Positions 1 to 7,300 of a stretch of 39,432 nt of DNA are shown one piece after another; position 1 is the stretch's first letter, and each line of letters begins with the position of its first letter. The notes under the pieces were generated by a model. It ran no database searches. It saw only the letters and a program-made list of their open reading frames with translations, and was not told where the DNA came from. This DNA comes from Micromonospora sp. MP36 (GTDB lineage: Bacteria > Actinomycetota > Actinomycetes > Mycobacteriales > Micromonosporaceae): NCBI RefSeq assembly GCF_008119785.1, contig NZ_VSFA01000068.1:1-39432 (forward strand), given 5' to 3'. A program made the position numbers and the translations under genes.

Positions 1-419
1 TGGGACCTGCCGCAGGAAGGAGCGTGCCTTAAGCAGCGTCCCTGATCAGCTTAAAGCCTGGTAAATAAGGGTTTCCGGTTCCGGCGGGCCCGGTGGAGAT
101 CGCCAACCGTGACGGCGGCCGGCGTGGTGGCGTGACATGGGGAAGGGCCTCCGGTACGAGCAAAGGCGACTAAACCAGCACGACCGAAGGCCCAACCCTG
201 TCTGTATACCTTGTCGCCGGCGTCGCCGCATCCACCACCCCGGGCACTCTCGACGATCACCTGCCCACCGCCCGGCCACGGCACTATCCCTCCGACACCT
301 CTGATGTCGAATGGCAGGTCATGGCTCCGCACCACCAGCGGCAGATCCGTGCGTTCCGACTTGAGCACGGCAGGCCCCGTCAGCGGTCCGCAAAGAACTC
401 GTCGACTGGGCACGGGCTG
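1..419. other. No confident gene in left edge
   Basis: Open frames exist on both strands, but none shows consistent G/C at the third codon position or a family I recognise. The sequence is more mixed in composition than the genes to its right. It may contain decayed coding sequence continuous with the fragment that ends at 420, but nothing here can be supported as a gene. Confidence 0.4.
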
Positions 420-690
420 CTATCGGAAGAGCGGCTGGTCCTGGGTGGGGTCGGCGGGGACCACGTTGAGGCGCGAGTCGGTGATGAGCTGGGTGATCAG
501 CGCCCGGATCCCGTCGGTCCCGGCCCAATGCGGATCGACGTCCTTGGCTAGGCGCCAGGCGTGATCTGCGCCTGTTGCGCGCACTTGGCCATCCTGGTGC
601 CGAGATCCGCCAAGGCCAATCAGCTCTTTTCTCCATGCCGCTGGTGACCCCTCGGTGAGCAGCCACTCGATGGCGAAGAAGAGGAGGGAT
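420..690 (-). pseudogene. C-terminal remnant of an unidentified protein
   Basis: On the minus strand a frame ending in TAG at 420-422 reads like genuine protein, including the stretches DHAWRLAKDVDPHWAGTDGI and RALITQLITDSRLNVV. Its codons end mostly in G or C across about 420-560. The same frame runs upstream into the antisense of the neighbouring hydrolase, so no start belongs to it, and the quality of the frame decays above about 600. I read this as the 3' end of a lost gene. I do not recognise the family. It could instead be a small intact gene with a start near 660, but no ribosome-binding site supports that. Confidence 0.35.
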
Positions 691-706
691 GTGGGCAGTG
701 GCGCAG

Positions 707-1543
707 TCAACCTGCAGTCAGGACGAGCTCGGCGATCCGCTCTGGCTGGTCGACCTGCACGAAATGGCCCGCACCTGGCAGCAGGTGCAGATCGGCGCGC
801 GGGAAGAGCTCGGCGAAGCGGCGCGCGACCCGCGGGTTGAGGGAGCTGTCCTCCGCGCCGAAGACCACGCGCACCGGCCGGTCGAACCGGCGCAGGTCGG
901 GTAGCCGGCGCCGGCGCGTCAAGACCGTGCCGAGCAGGTCGTCGTTGAGTCGCCAGAAGGCCGGCTGCGCCGCGGTGAAGTCGTCGTAGAGGCGGTTGAC
1001 CAGGGTGGCGCGGCGTTGGTCGTCGCGGATGAACCTGCCCACCTGCCACCGGTAGAGGCGCCGCGCGAGGGCCGACCCCTGGCCAGCCAACGCCCGGGCT
1101 GCGACGCGGAGCAGCGGAGTCGAGTACAGCGCGATGACGGGTGGTCGGCGCAGACCCAGCATCTGGTGGTAGTAGGTGTTGAGCAGCACCAGCGCGGAGA
1201 CCCGGTGCGGATGCAACAGCGCCCAGTCGATCGCCGGTGGCCCGGACGCGTCGTGGGCCACCAGCACGACCCGCTCCAGCCCGAGGTGGTCGATCACCGT
1301 GACGAGGTCCCCGGTCTGGTTGTCCGCCGTGTACGGGTAGCCGACGGGCTTGTCGGAGCGGCCCCAGCCGAGAAAGTCGAACCGGACGACCCGCCGATCG
1401 CCGAGGTGCGGCATCAGCTCGTCGTAGAGGTGCAGGTTGTCCGGGAAGCCGTGCAGCAGCACCAGCGGCACGCCCTCGTTGCCGGTCACCTCGACGTGCA
1501 ACTGGTGCCCGGCCCGGGGCACCTTTAGTGTCTCGGTCGCCAT
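707..1543 (-). CDS. alpha/beta hydrolase, haloalkane dehalogenase/epoxide hydrolase-like
   Basis: 278 aa, a normal length for a single-domain alpha/beta hydrolase and probably cytoplasmic, as there is no signal peptide. An HGFPD oxyanion loop lies at residues 31-35. The nucleophile elbow is VAHDASG, with Asp98 where serine hydrolases carry Ser. A second acid (Asp232 in FGAED) and the catalytic His260 (GAGH) complete a triad. An Asp nucleophile is what haloalkane dehalogenases and epoxide hydrolases use to form an alkyl-enzyme ester. Substrate cannot be read from the sequence. The gene stands alone, and its upstream region is cut 70 bp away by an IS701 element, so its native promoter may have been replaced. 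A plain esterase is less likely because of Asp98. Confidence 0.85.
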   Translation of the reverse strand: MATETLKVPRAGHQLHVEVTGNEGVPLVLLHGFPDNLHLYDELMPHLGDRRVVRFDFLGWGRSDKPVGYPYTADNQTGDLVTVIDHLGLERVVLVAHDASGPPAIDWALLHPHRVSALVLLNTYYHQMLGLRRPPVIALYSTPLLRVAARALAGQGSALARRLYRWQVGRFIRDDQRRATLVNRLYDDFTAAQPAFWRLNDDLLGTVLTRRRRLPDLRRFDRPVRVVFGAEDSSLNPRVARRFAELFPRADLHLLPGAGHFVQVDQPERIAELVLTAG

Positions 1544-1616
1544 CCGACTCCGATCGCTCTGGACTGGACCGACCCTATCCAGGAAACGGGCGATCCGGGC
1601 CGAAAAGGCCGGCTAG

Positions 1617-1632
1617 TACGGCAGCCGCCGTT
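1617..1632. repeat. Left terminal inverted repeat of the IS701-family element
   Basis: Reads tacggcagccgccgtt and matches the reverse complement of 3047-3062 at all 16 positions. With the flanking ctag the match extends to 20 bases. Confidence 0.92.
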
Positions 1633-1637
1633 CGCGA

Positions 1638-2984
1638 TCAATGCTGAAGTTCGAGGTTGAGGCGGCGTGTGTAGTGGGATTGTCGGGCTTGGGCTTGATG
1701 CCGGCGTCGCCAGCCTGACCAGTGCAAACGATGGGTGAGGTCGCTGATCGGGCGGATGATGCAGGCGTTGATGAGGCGGCGAACTTCGTTGACCGTCAGC
1801 TTGATCAGCCCGGTGTCGGCTGGGTCGTGATGGGCCGCGTCGGCGGCGCAGATCGCCAGGACGGCGAGAGCGGCCAGGGCGAGGGTGGTGAACCGGTGCC
1901 AGGAGTCCCAGCGGCGGACTTGGTGCTGGTCCAAGCCGACCTGGCTCTTGGCGGCCTGGAAGCTCTCCTCAACGGTCCAACGGATTCCCGCGACTCGCAC
2001 GAGCTGCGCGAGGGTGGCCGGGCGTGGGGTCCAGCAGCGGTAGAAGGCCAGCTCACTGGTGGTGGTGTTGCGGCGGATCAGGAGGCTGTGCCGGCCGCCG
2101 TCGTCGGGGTCGGCGTCGGTGCACACGTCGTCGAGCCAGGCCCAGTCGTAGAAGCGGGGGCCCTTGGATCCGGCGCCGGCTGAGCGGCGCTGCCACGCTG
2201 ATGCCGGCAGTTCGGCGGCTGCCCGGTCGGCCCGGACCTTGACTTTGCCGCCGTCGATCGGGATCAGATGGCTGCAGGACACCGCGAGGACGTAGCCGAG
2301 CCGGTGTTCGCGCAGATGGGCGCGGAACGCGGCGCTGTTGCCGTATGCCTCGTCCGCGGCGGCCCATCCCGCCGGCACGCCGGCGTCGACGGCGGCGGTG
2401 ATCATGTCTGCGGCCAACTGCGACTTGGTGGCGAATTCGATCTCGTCCGGCACGCCGGCGGCCTGACACCGATCCCGGTCGTCGGTCCACGATGCCGGTA
2501 GATACACGCGTCGGTCGATCAGGGTGTGCCCGTCGGAGCCGGCGTAGCCCAGGAACACCCCCACCTGGCTGTTCTCGATCCGCCCGGCGGTGCCGCTGTA
2601 CTGCCGCTGCACACCGACCGAATGAGCGCCCTTCTTCAGATCACCGGTCTCATCGACCACCAGAACCGCGTCCGGGCCACCGAACCGGTCGACGATCAGC
2701 TGCCGCAGGTCATCGCGGACGGCGTCGGCATCCCACACCGCCCGGTACAACAACCGCTGCATCGCATCCGGCCGGGCGTGACCGGCCTGCTCGGCCAACT
2801 GCCAACATGTCTTCACCTCAAGATCGGCTAGCAGCCCCGTCACGAACGCCGCCGCCGCACGACGAGGCTCCACCCGCCCGAACCGGCCCGCGAAGCACCC
2901 CAACACCCCGGCCAGCACACGCTCCCACCGACCAACGGCTACGCTGTGGCACGCGGCCACCGCAAGATCTGATGTTGTGTCCAC
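1638..2984 (-). CDS. IS701-family DDE transposase
   Basis: 448 aa, full length for the family, starting at GTG. It cuts and rejoins the element's ends through an RNase H-fold DDE catalytic centre. The three acidic residues can be assigned to VVDETGDLKKG (first Asp, followed by the family-typical KKG), AADEAYG (second Asp) and WTVEESFQAAK (Glu, in the YREK-like region that contacts the ends). The C-terminus is basic (GWRRRHQAQARQSHYTRR), typical of DNA contact. No frameshift or internal stop is present. Both terminal repeats are intact, so the protein is likely functional. Confidence 0.95.
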   Translation of the reverse strand: MDTTSDLAVAACHSVAVGRWERVLAGVLGCFAGRFGRVEPRRAAAAFVTGLLADLEVKTCWQLAEQAGHARPDAMQRLLYRAVWDADAVRDDLRQLIVDRFGGPDAVLVVDETGDLKKGAHSVGVQRQYSGTAGRIENSQVGVFLGYAGSDGHTLIDRRVYLPASWTDDRDRCQAAGVPDEIEFATKSQLAADMITAAVDAGVPAGWAAADEAYGNSAAFRAHLREHRLGYVLAVSCSHLIPIDGGKVKVRADRAAAELPASAWQRRSAGAGSKGPRFYDWAWLDDVCTDADPDDGGRHSLLIRRNTTTSELAFYRCWTPRPATLAQLVRVAGIRWTVEESFQAAKSQVGLDQHQVRRWDSWHRFTTLALAALAVLAICAADAAHHDPADTGLIKLTVNEVRRLINACIIRPISDLTHRLHWSGWRRRHQAQARQSHYTRRLNLELQH

Positions 2985-3046
2985 AACGCACAGACGATCA
3001 CGCGGTGGCCGTCTCGCGTCCGCCGCAGTTCAGCAGCAAGATCTCA

Positions 3047-3062
3047 AACGGCGGCTGCCGTA
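3047..3062. repeat. Right terminal inverted repeat of the IS701-family element
   Basis: Reads aacggcggctgccgta, the exact reverse complement of 1617-1632, and is followed directly by the second ctag copy at 3063-3066. Confidence 0.92.
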
Positions 3063-3067
3063 CTAGG

Positions 3068-3381
3068 CTGACCGGAATGGTCTCGAAGTAGTTCTTGAGC
3101 CTGATCCCAGCCCTCGCCGACGGCCCGCAGCGGCACAGCGAACTCGCCGGCCGCATCGCCGGCGTCAGCCAGAAGATGCTCACTCAGACCCTGCGCACGC
3201 TGGAGCGCGACGGCCTATCACCCGCACGGTCACGGCCTCGGTACCGGTCCGCGTCGAGTAGGAACTCACTCCGCTCGGCCATGAACTGTTTCCGGTCATG
3301 ATCGCGATCAAGAGCTGGGCGGAGATGCACATGGACCGAGTCTTCGAAGCCCGCGCCCAATCGGCGCCCGATGGCTCGTGA
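3068..3381 (+). pseudogene. Decayed HxlR-family transcriptional regulator
   Basis: A winged-helix HxlR regulator can be read through three lesions. From 3068 the frame gives LTGMVSK, then TAG (3089) where the family has the conserved Trp of its GKW motif, then LSLIPALADGPQRHSELAGR and VSQKMLTQTLRTLERDGL, which is the hallmark HxlR recognition region. At about 3216 one base is missing. The frame shifts to ITRTVTASVPVRVE, meets a second TAG where the family has Tyr (VEYELT), and continues as ELTPLGHELFPVMIAIKSWA to a TGA at 3379-3381. The N-terminal 20-30 residues are absent, lost at the IS junction. Two nonsense codons plus a frameshift make this clearly dead, and no start codon is available. 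Confidence 0.85.
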
Positions 3382-3485
3382 CGGAACGTGACGCGCGGTA
3401 CAGCCCCTGCTATCGGGCCAGCGGATGACCCAGTCGTCTCGGCAAGACTGCACGGTCGGCGGCAAAACAGCGTGCGCCAGGGAGA

Positions 3486-3614
3486 ATGACCAGGGAACAT
3501 CCTGACGTGGAATTGGCAACCGGGGCCGATGGTCCCCGTGCACGTTTCGAGGCGAAGCTGAACGACCTTCGAGGCCGGCGGCTTACGGCAGTCGACTACT
3601 GGGATATCCATAAC
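3486..3614 (+). pseudogene. Truncated N-terminal fragment, uncharacterised actinobacterial family
   Basis: An ATG-started frame encodes about 43 residues ending in LNDLRGRRLTAVDYWDIHN. The RGRRL...DYWD.HN pattern resembles the opening of a small uncharacterised protein family I associate with actinomycetes, but I cannot name it with certainty. The sequence stops resembling protein right after the HN, and a different fragment (LtrA-like) begins within about 5 bases in another frame. I read this as the 5' end of a gene cut by a deletion that fused it to the next fragment. Confidence 0.4.
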
Positions 3615-3618
3615 CGGC

Positions 3619-3783
3619 GTGCGCGGGCTGTTCTGGTACGGCCTGTCGGCGCTGCCGTGGATCGCGGGGGCGCTCGTGCACGGTACGGCGCGTGGCGCGT
3701 TGTGGGCACTCGCGGTGGTCCTTGACCACACGGCAGGCAGAATCGGGTTCGATAACCCGGGCCTTCAACCTTGGCTACTCTCG
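3619..3783 (+). pseudogene. LtrA-like membrane protein fragment
   Basis: About 50 residues of hydrophobic sequence, GLFWYGLSALPWIAGALVHG followed by ALWALAVVLDHTAGRIGFD and NPGL. This has the look of one two-helix unit of LtrA (low temperature requirement protein A-like): a helix, a small polar turn, an ALWALA helix, then a G.xxPGL ending. An intact tandem LtrA gene lies at the other end of this window. Nothing upstream or downstream extends it, so it is an internal relic left by deletion on both sides. Confidence 0.45.
3744..3759 (-). terminator. Possible hairpin after the eCIS operon
   Basis: A perfect inverted repeat, CGGGTT-CGAT-AACCCG, with 6-bp arms and a 4-base loop, sits 33 bp beyond the stop of the last operon gene. 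It lacks a T-tract, and it falls inside the LtrA-like fragment as the codons for GFDNPG, so it may be chance. It is the only compact hairpin I see in the position where a terminator is expected. Confidence 0.25.
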
Positions 3784-3791
3784 TTCGCTGT

Positions 3792-4265
3792 TCATTGCTG
3801 GGATTGGCCGTCGGAGTCGTCACCGTTGTAGGCATCCTGCAGCGCCTCGGCGGTGTCCCTCAGGAAGTGACCGGTCCGCCGGTCGAGGCTTGCGGTGACC
3901 ATGGTCAGCGGACAGGCCTCTAAGCCGTCGGACATCCGGACTACTGGCAGCCGGTAGCACACGTTTTTCTCGTTGTCGAGGTCGATGTCCCAGACGGCGT
4001 CGTCGACGTTCAGCACCAGCACACGGCCGACGTGCCGGGCTGCGGCGTCGGCGATCCCGCGCTGGTCCAGCGCCAGGATGGCGTCCGGGCCGGGGTATCG
4101 GCGTAGGAGGAACGCCTCGAGCTGTTCGAGGGACGGCACGTCCACGTCGAGTTCGGTGTCGAGCACGCCGTACAACTCCTCCCGGACATCCAGATCCTGG
4201 GCGAGCCAGGTTTGGAACTCCTCTCGGGAGTGCATGCGCATGGCGGCAAGGCTCATGCCGGCCAT
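3792..4265 (-). CDS. Putative immunity protein for the adjacent eCIS nuclease effector
   Basis: 157 aa, markedly acidic (many Asp and Glu, for example NVDDAVWDIDLDNEKN and a DDSD tail), with no signal peptide or membrane segment, so cytoplasmic. I do not recognise a named domain. The inference of immunity rests on context: it is the last gene of the eCIS operon, lies 35 bp behind a protein ending in a nuclease-like toxin domain, and has the size and charge typical of proteins that cap basic nucleases. The start is uncertain: ATG at 4265 or 4256, or the later MRMHSREEF start (ATG at 4241), and none has a clear Shine-Dalgarno. An alternative is a structural or regulatory eCIS accessory protein. 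Confidence 0.6.
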   Translation of the reverse strand: MAGMSLAAMRMHSREEFQTWLAQDLDVREELYGVLDTELDVDVPSLEQLEAFLLRRYPGPDAILALDQRGIADAAARHVGRVLVLNVDDAVWDIDLDNEKNVCYRLPVVRMSDGLEACPLTMVTASLDRRTGHFLRDTAEALQDAYNGDDSDGQSQQ

Positions 4266-4300
4266 TCTGGCACGGGCGGCAGCATGTTCAGGGTCCTCCG

Positions 4301-7300
4301 CTACCTCTTCTTGATGGGTGGCGGTATGCGCTCCAGTAAGCGCGAACTTCGCTCCGATTTTGTTCGCAGCTCGATCGTGATGCCCGCCGTCTGAAGTGCC
4401 GACCTCAGCGGCCCGCTCGGTTCGCAGTCGATGAAGATCCAGGTCATCTCCCAGCCGAGGAGGTTCACGATCTTGGCGTCACGCGCGACCTCCGACTTGA
4501 CGTCCTTGCTCAGCCAGACCGTCTCGCCGGTGTAGGCCTTGACCTCGGCGCCCTTCTGCAGCGTCGGCTCCGCCATGTCGAGCCGGCGTACCTCGTCGCC
4601 GGGCAACCCGGGGACCACGTACTCCTTCTCGGCCCATCCCAGTCGCGTCCGTTCGGAGGCGACGATTTCGTTGGCGCGGTTGGCCCGTTCCATGTTCGAG
4701 CGGTAGATCTTCTCCCAGGTGGCCCTGGGCAGCTCGCCGTGGTCGAGCTGGTACATCTCCCAGCGGGTCGCCATGTGGTCGTTCTCGCCTGGCGTCTGGG
4801 TCTTGAGCCGATTGAGCAACTCCCTGTACCTGGCCAGGTCCTTTTTGGCCACTCCGCGTGCGCTGACGCCGCTGCTGGCCGTGAGGTCGCCGATCTCCAG
4901 CTTGCCGAGGTGTTCCTCGAGCTGGCCGCGCAGGCTGTGGAGATGTGCCTCGGCCTCCTCGCGGGCATTGCCCGTCAGGGATTCCATGGCTGTGAGGTGG
5001 TCGTTGATGATCTTCGGCAGCTTGCCGATCTCGAGCTGAGCGTCGAAGAGTGGCTTGTTGCCTGGAGTTGGCGTCTCCCTGCCGAGCAGGTTCATGATCC
5101 GTGCCAGCGCCACCCGGACCCGGCCGAGGAAGCCCTGGTACTTCTGCATCGTCCGCACGGTGGCCTCGTGCAAGGCCACCATCCGCGGGGTCGCCTCGGG
5201 GCTGATCCTGATCTTGATTTCGCCGACCAGCCCGCTCTCGTCGGGCACCCATTCCACCGTCACCCGGTTGCCCGTGAGGCTGTCGTCGATGACCGCCAGT
5301 CTGCGCAGGTCCTCCGGCAGCGCGTTTTTCAGCTCGGCCGCGGTGGGCGGCCGGTCCTCGATCGGGGCCTTCTCCGCTGTCTGCCGCCGGGGCTGTTCGG
5401 TCTCCTGGGTCGGCTGCTCCTCGATACGACCTTTCGGTGCTGGTTCCTCCTTTCCCGGCGCCTTTTCCGCCGGGGTCTTGGCCGGGGTCTTGGCCGGAGC
5501 CTGCTCCGCGGGCAGTTGGTCGGCGGCCGCGGGTTCGGCTGGTGGGAGCTTCTCGCCACCGCCAGGCTTCCCCACCGTGGGTTTCTTGGCCGCCCCGGTC
5601 TGCTCGTTCACGGCCTTGTTTGCGGCTTTGGCTTCGGCACGGTACTTGAGCATGTTTCCGGCGAGAAAGAACCCGTTGTTCTGGATCGCCGAGTTCAGCG
5701 CGTCGGCCCGGGCGCGGCGGGCGGCGGCGTGGGTCATGCCGGAATTTGGGTCGTTCTCGGCGGCGTTGATCTTCAACATCTCGTCGACGAACGCGATGTC
5801 GCCCCAGAGCAGGCCCGCGTAGCCGATCGCTTCGTTGGCCACCTCCGCGGCCGTCATGAGCGTCTGGGCGCCCTTGAGCGCCTCGGCGGCGCGCGCGAGT
5901 TGGGCGGGGCTGGTGCCGCCTTCCTCGAGGATCGTGAAGGCCCGACCCAGCCTTTCCACCCGCAGGCCGGCCACCAGCGCTCCGGTCGCGCCCAGGCCGC
6001 CGAGCACGCCTAGCACGTCGCCCACCGTTTCGCCGTTGAGCGAGAGCTTGTGCGCCTTCCAGCGCTGGATCAGCCGTGTCCCGGCCGCCACCGCGCCGAT
6101 CACCGCACTGGCGGTACCGGCTGAGGCGACGAACAGGCCGACCGCGGCCAGCGTCGTCACCAGGTCGTCGATGCGTTTCAGGGCCAGGGCTGTGTCGGCC
6201 GGCTCGCTCTTGACCTGGAACTCGGGCTTGGCGCCCTTCTCCATCCCGGGGAGGCCGGCGGTGCGGGCGCCGACGGTGCCCCGGCCGTAGGCGGCGCTGC
6301 GGCCGAACTTTTCCAGTGCGGAATGGAAGGCTTTGCTGGGGGTGTTCCGCAGCTCACCGACGTAGGCGCCGCCGGTGTCGAGTTGCGTGATGTCGTTGAT
6401 CATCCAGCGGTGCTGGTTGCCGGTTCCGCCCATCGGCCCGGCGGTCATCATCAATGGGTAGACCTGGGCGGAGACCTCAGAGATGAGGGTGGCGTTGACG
6501 CGGGTCATGGCCTGCGGCGCCGTGCCGTGGAGATCGTCCTTGCTGAAGGTCGCCAGCCGATCCTTCTCGTTGGCCTCGTATAGGGCGATCTGTTCCTTGA
6601 GCTGCTCGACCTCACGTTCCTTGGAGTACGCCGACAGGGACGGGAAGTCCTTGCGGAACTTCGCGAGTTCCTTCTGCTTCTCGTCGAGCCGTCGGGACAG
6701 GAGGGTCACCGGCGAGGCGTTGTACTGATCCTCGGCGCGCTTTTTCAGGTCATGCAGGTACTCGGCCTTGGCCGTGTTGCCGGTCTTTTCCGCGAGCGTG
6801 ATGTCCGCGTCCAGGGCCGCCATCTGCGCCGCCGGGTCGTCGAGGGCTTCCTTGACCGCGCGCTCCATCGGCATGACCTCGACGATGTGCCCGGCGACCG
6901 AGGGCGGCCGGATGATCGGCTTGCCGTCGCGGTCCTCGTGGACGGCGGGTGTCGTGATCACTCGGATCAGGTAGATGCCGTCCTTGGCGAGGTTGACCTC
7001 CTGCTGCTGGCGAGGACCGGAGAACAGGTCGGCGATGAAGTGGGCGATCGCGCCGACCGTCGTGACCAGCAGCGAGACTGGCGCGAGTTCCAGTGTCAGC
7101 CGGTTTGCTTCGCGGTTCATCAGTTGCTCGGCGGTGGTCTCACCGTGGGGTTTGCGGGCCGCCCTCGCCGCGCGCCGGTTGTCCCTCCACCAGTCCTCGA
7201 ACTCGCGCCTGAACTCGCGCTGCGCCGCCACGGTCCCGGTGACGTCCGTCCCCGCGCCCCGCTTGGCGGTCTTGAAGTCCTCGATGTGCTGCTCGGTCGT

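Larger units (their letters stand above)
1613..3066 (-). mobile_element. IS701-family insertion sequence with CTAG target duplication
   Basis: The element proper is 1617-3062 (1446 bp). It is bounded by perfect 16-bp terminal inverted repeats, tacggcagccgccgtt at the left and its reverse complement at the right. It is flanked on both sides by ctag (1613-1616 and 3063-3066), which fits a 4-bp target duplication; IS701-family elements are known to use CTAG-like targets. It holds one intact transposase whose stop lies 5 bp inside the left repeat. Perfect ends, an intact gene and an intact duplication indicate recent, possibly still active, insertion. The DNA to its right is a decayed HxlR gene whose 5' end is missing at the junction. 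Confidence 0.92.

Noticed and set aside
3377..3393. Two cgtgacg copies near 3377 and 3387 as a second SARP site
   Set aside because: Spacing is 10 bp, not 11, and no promoter-proximal gene start lies downstream.
4739..6013. Long plus-strand open frame over the effector gene
   Set aside because: It is the antisense of the effector in high-GC DNA; it is low-complexity and lacks a domain or ribosome-binding site. The same applies to 9236-10501, 11421-13376, 16933-18294, 21390-22880 and 27515-29545.
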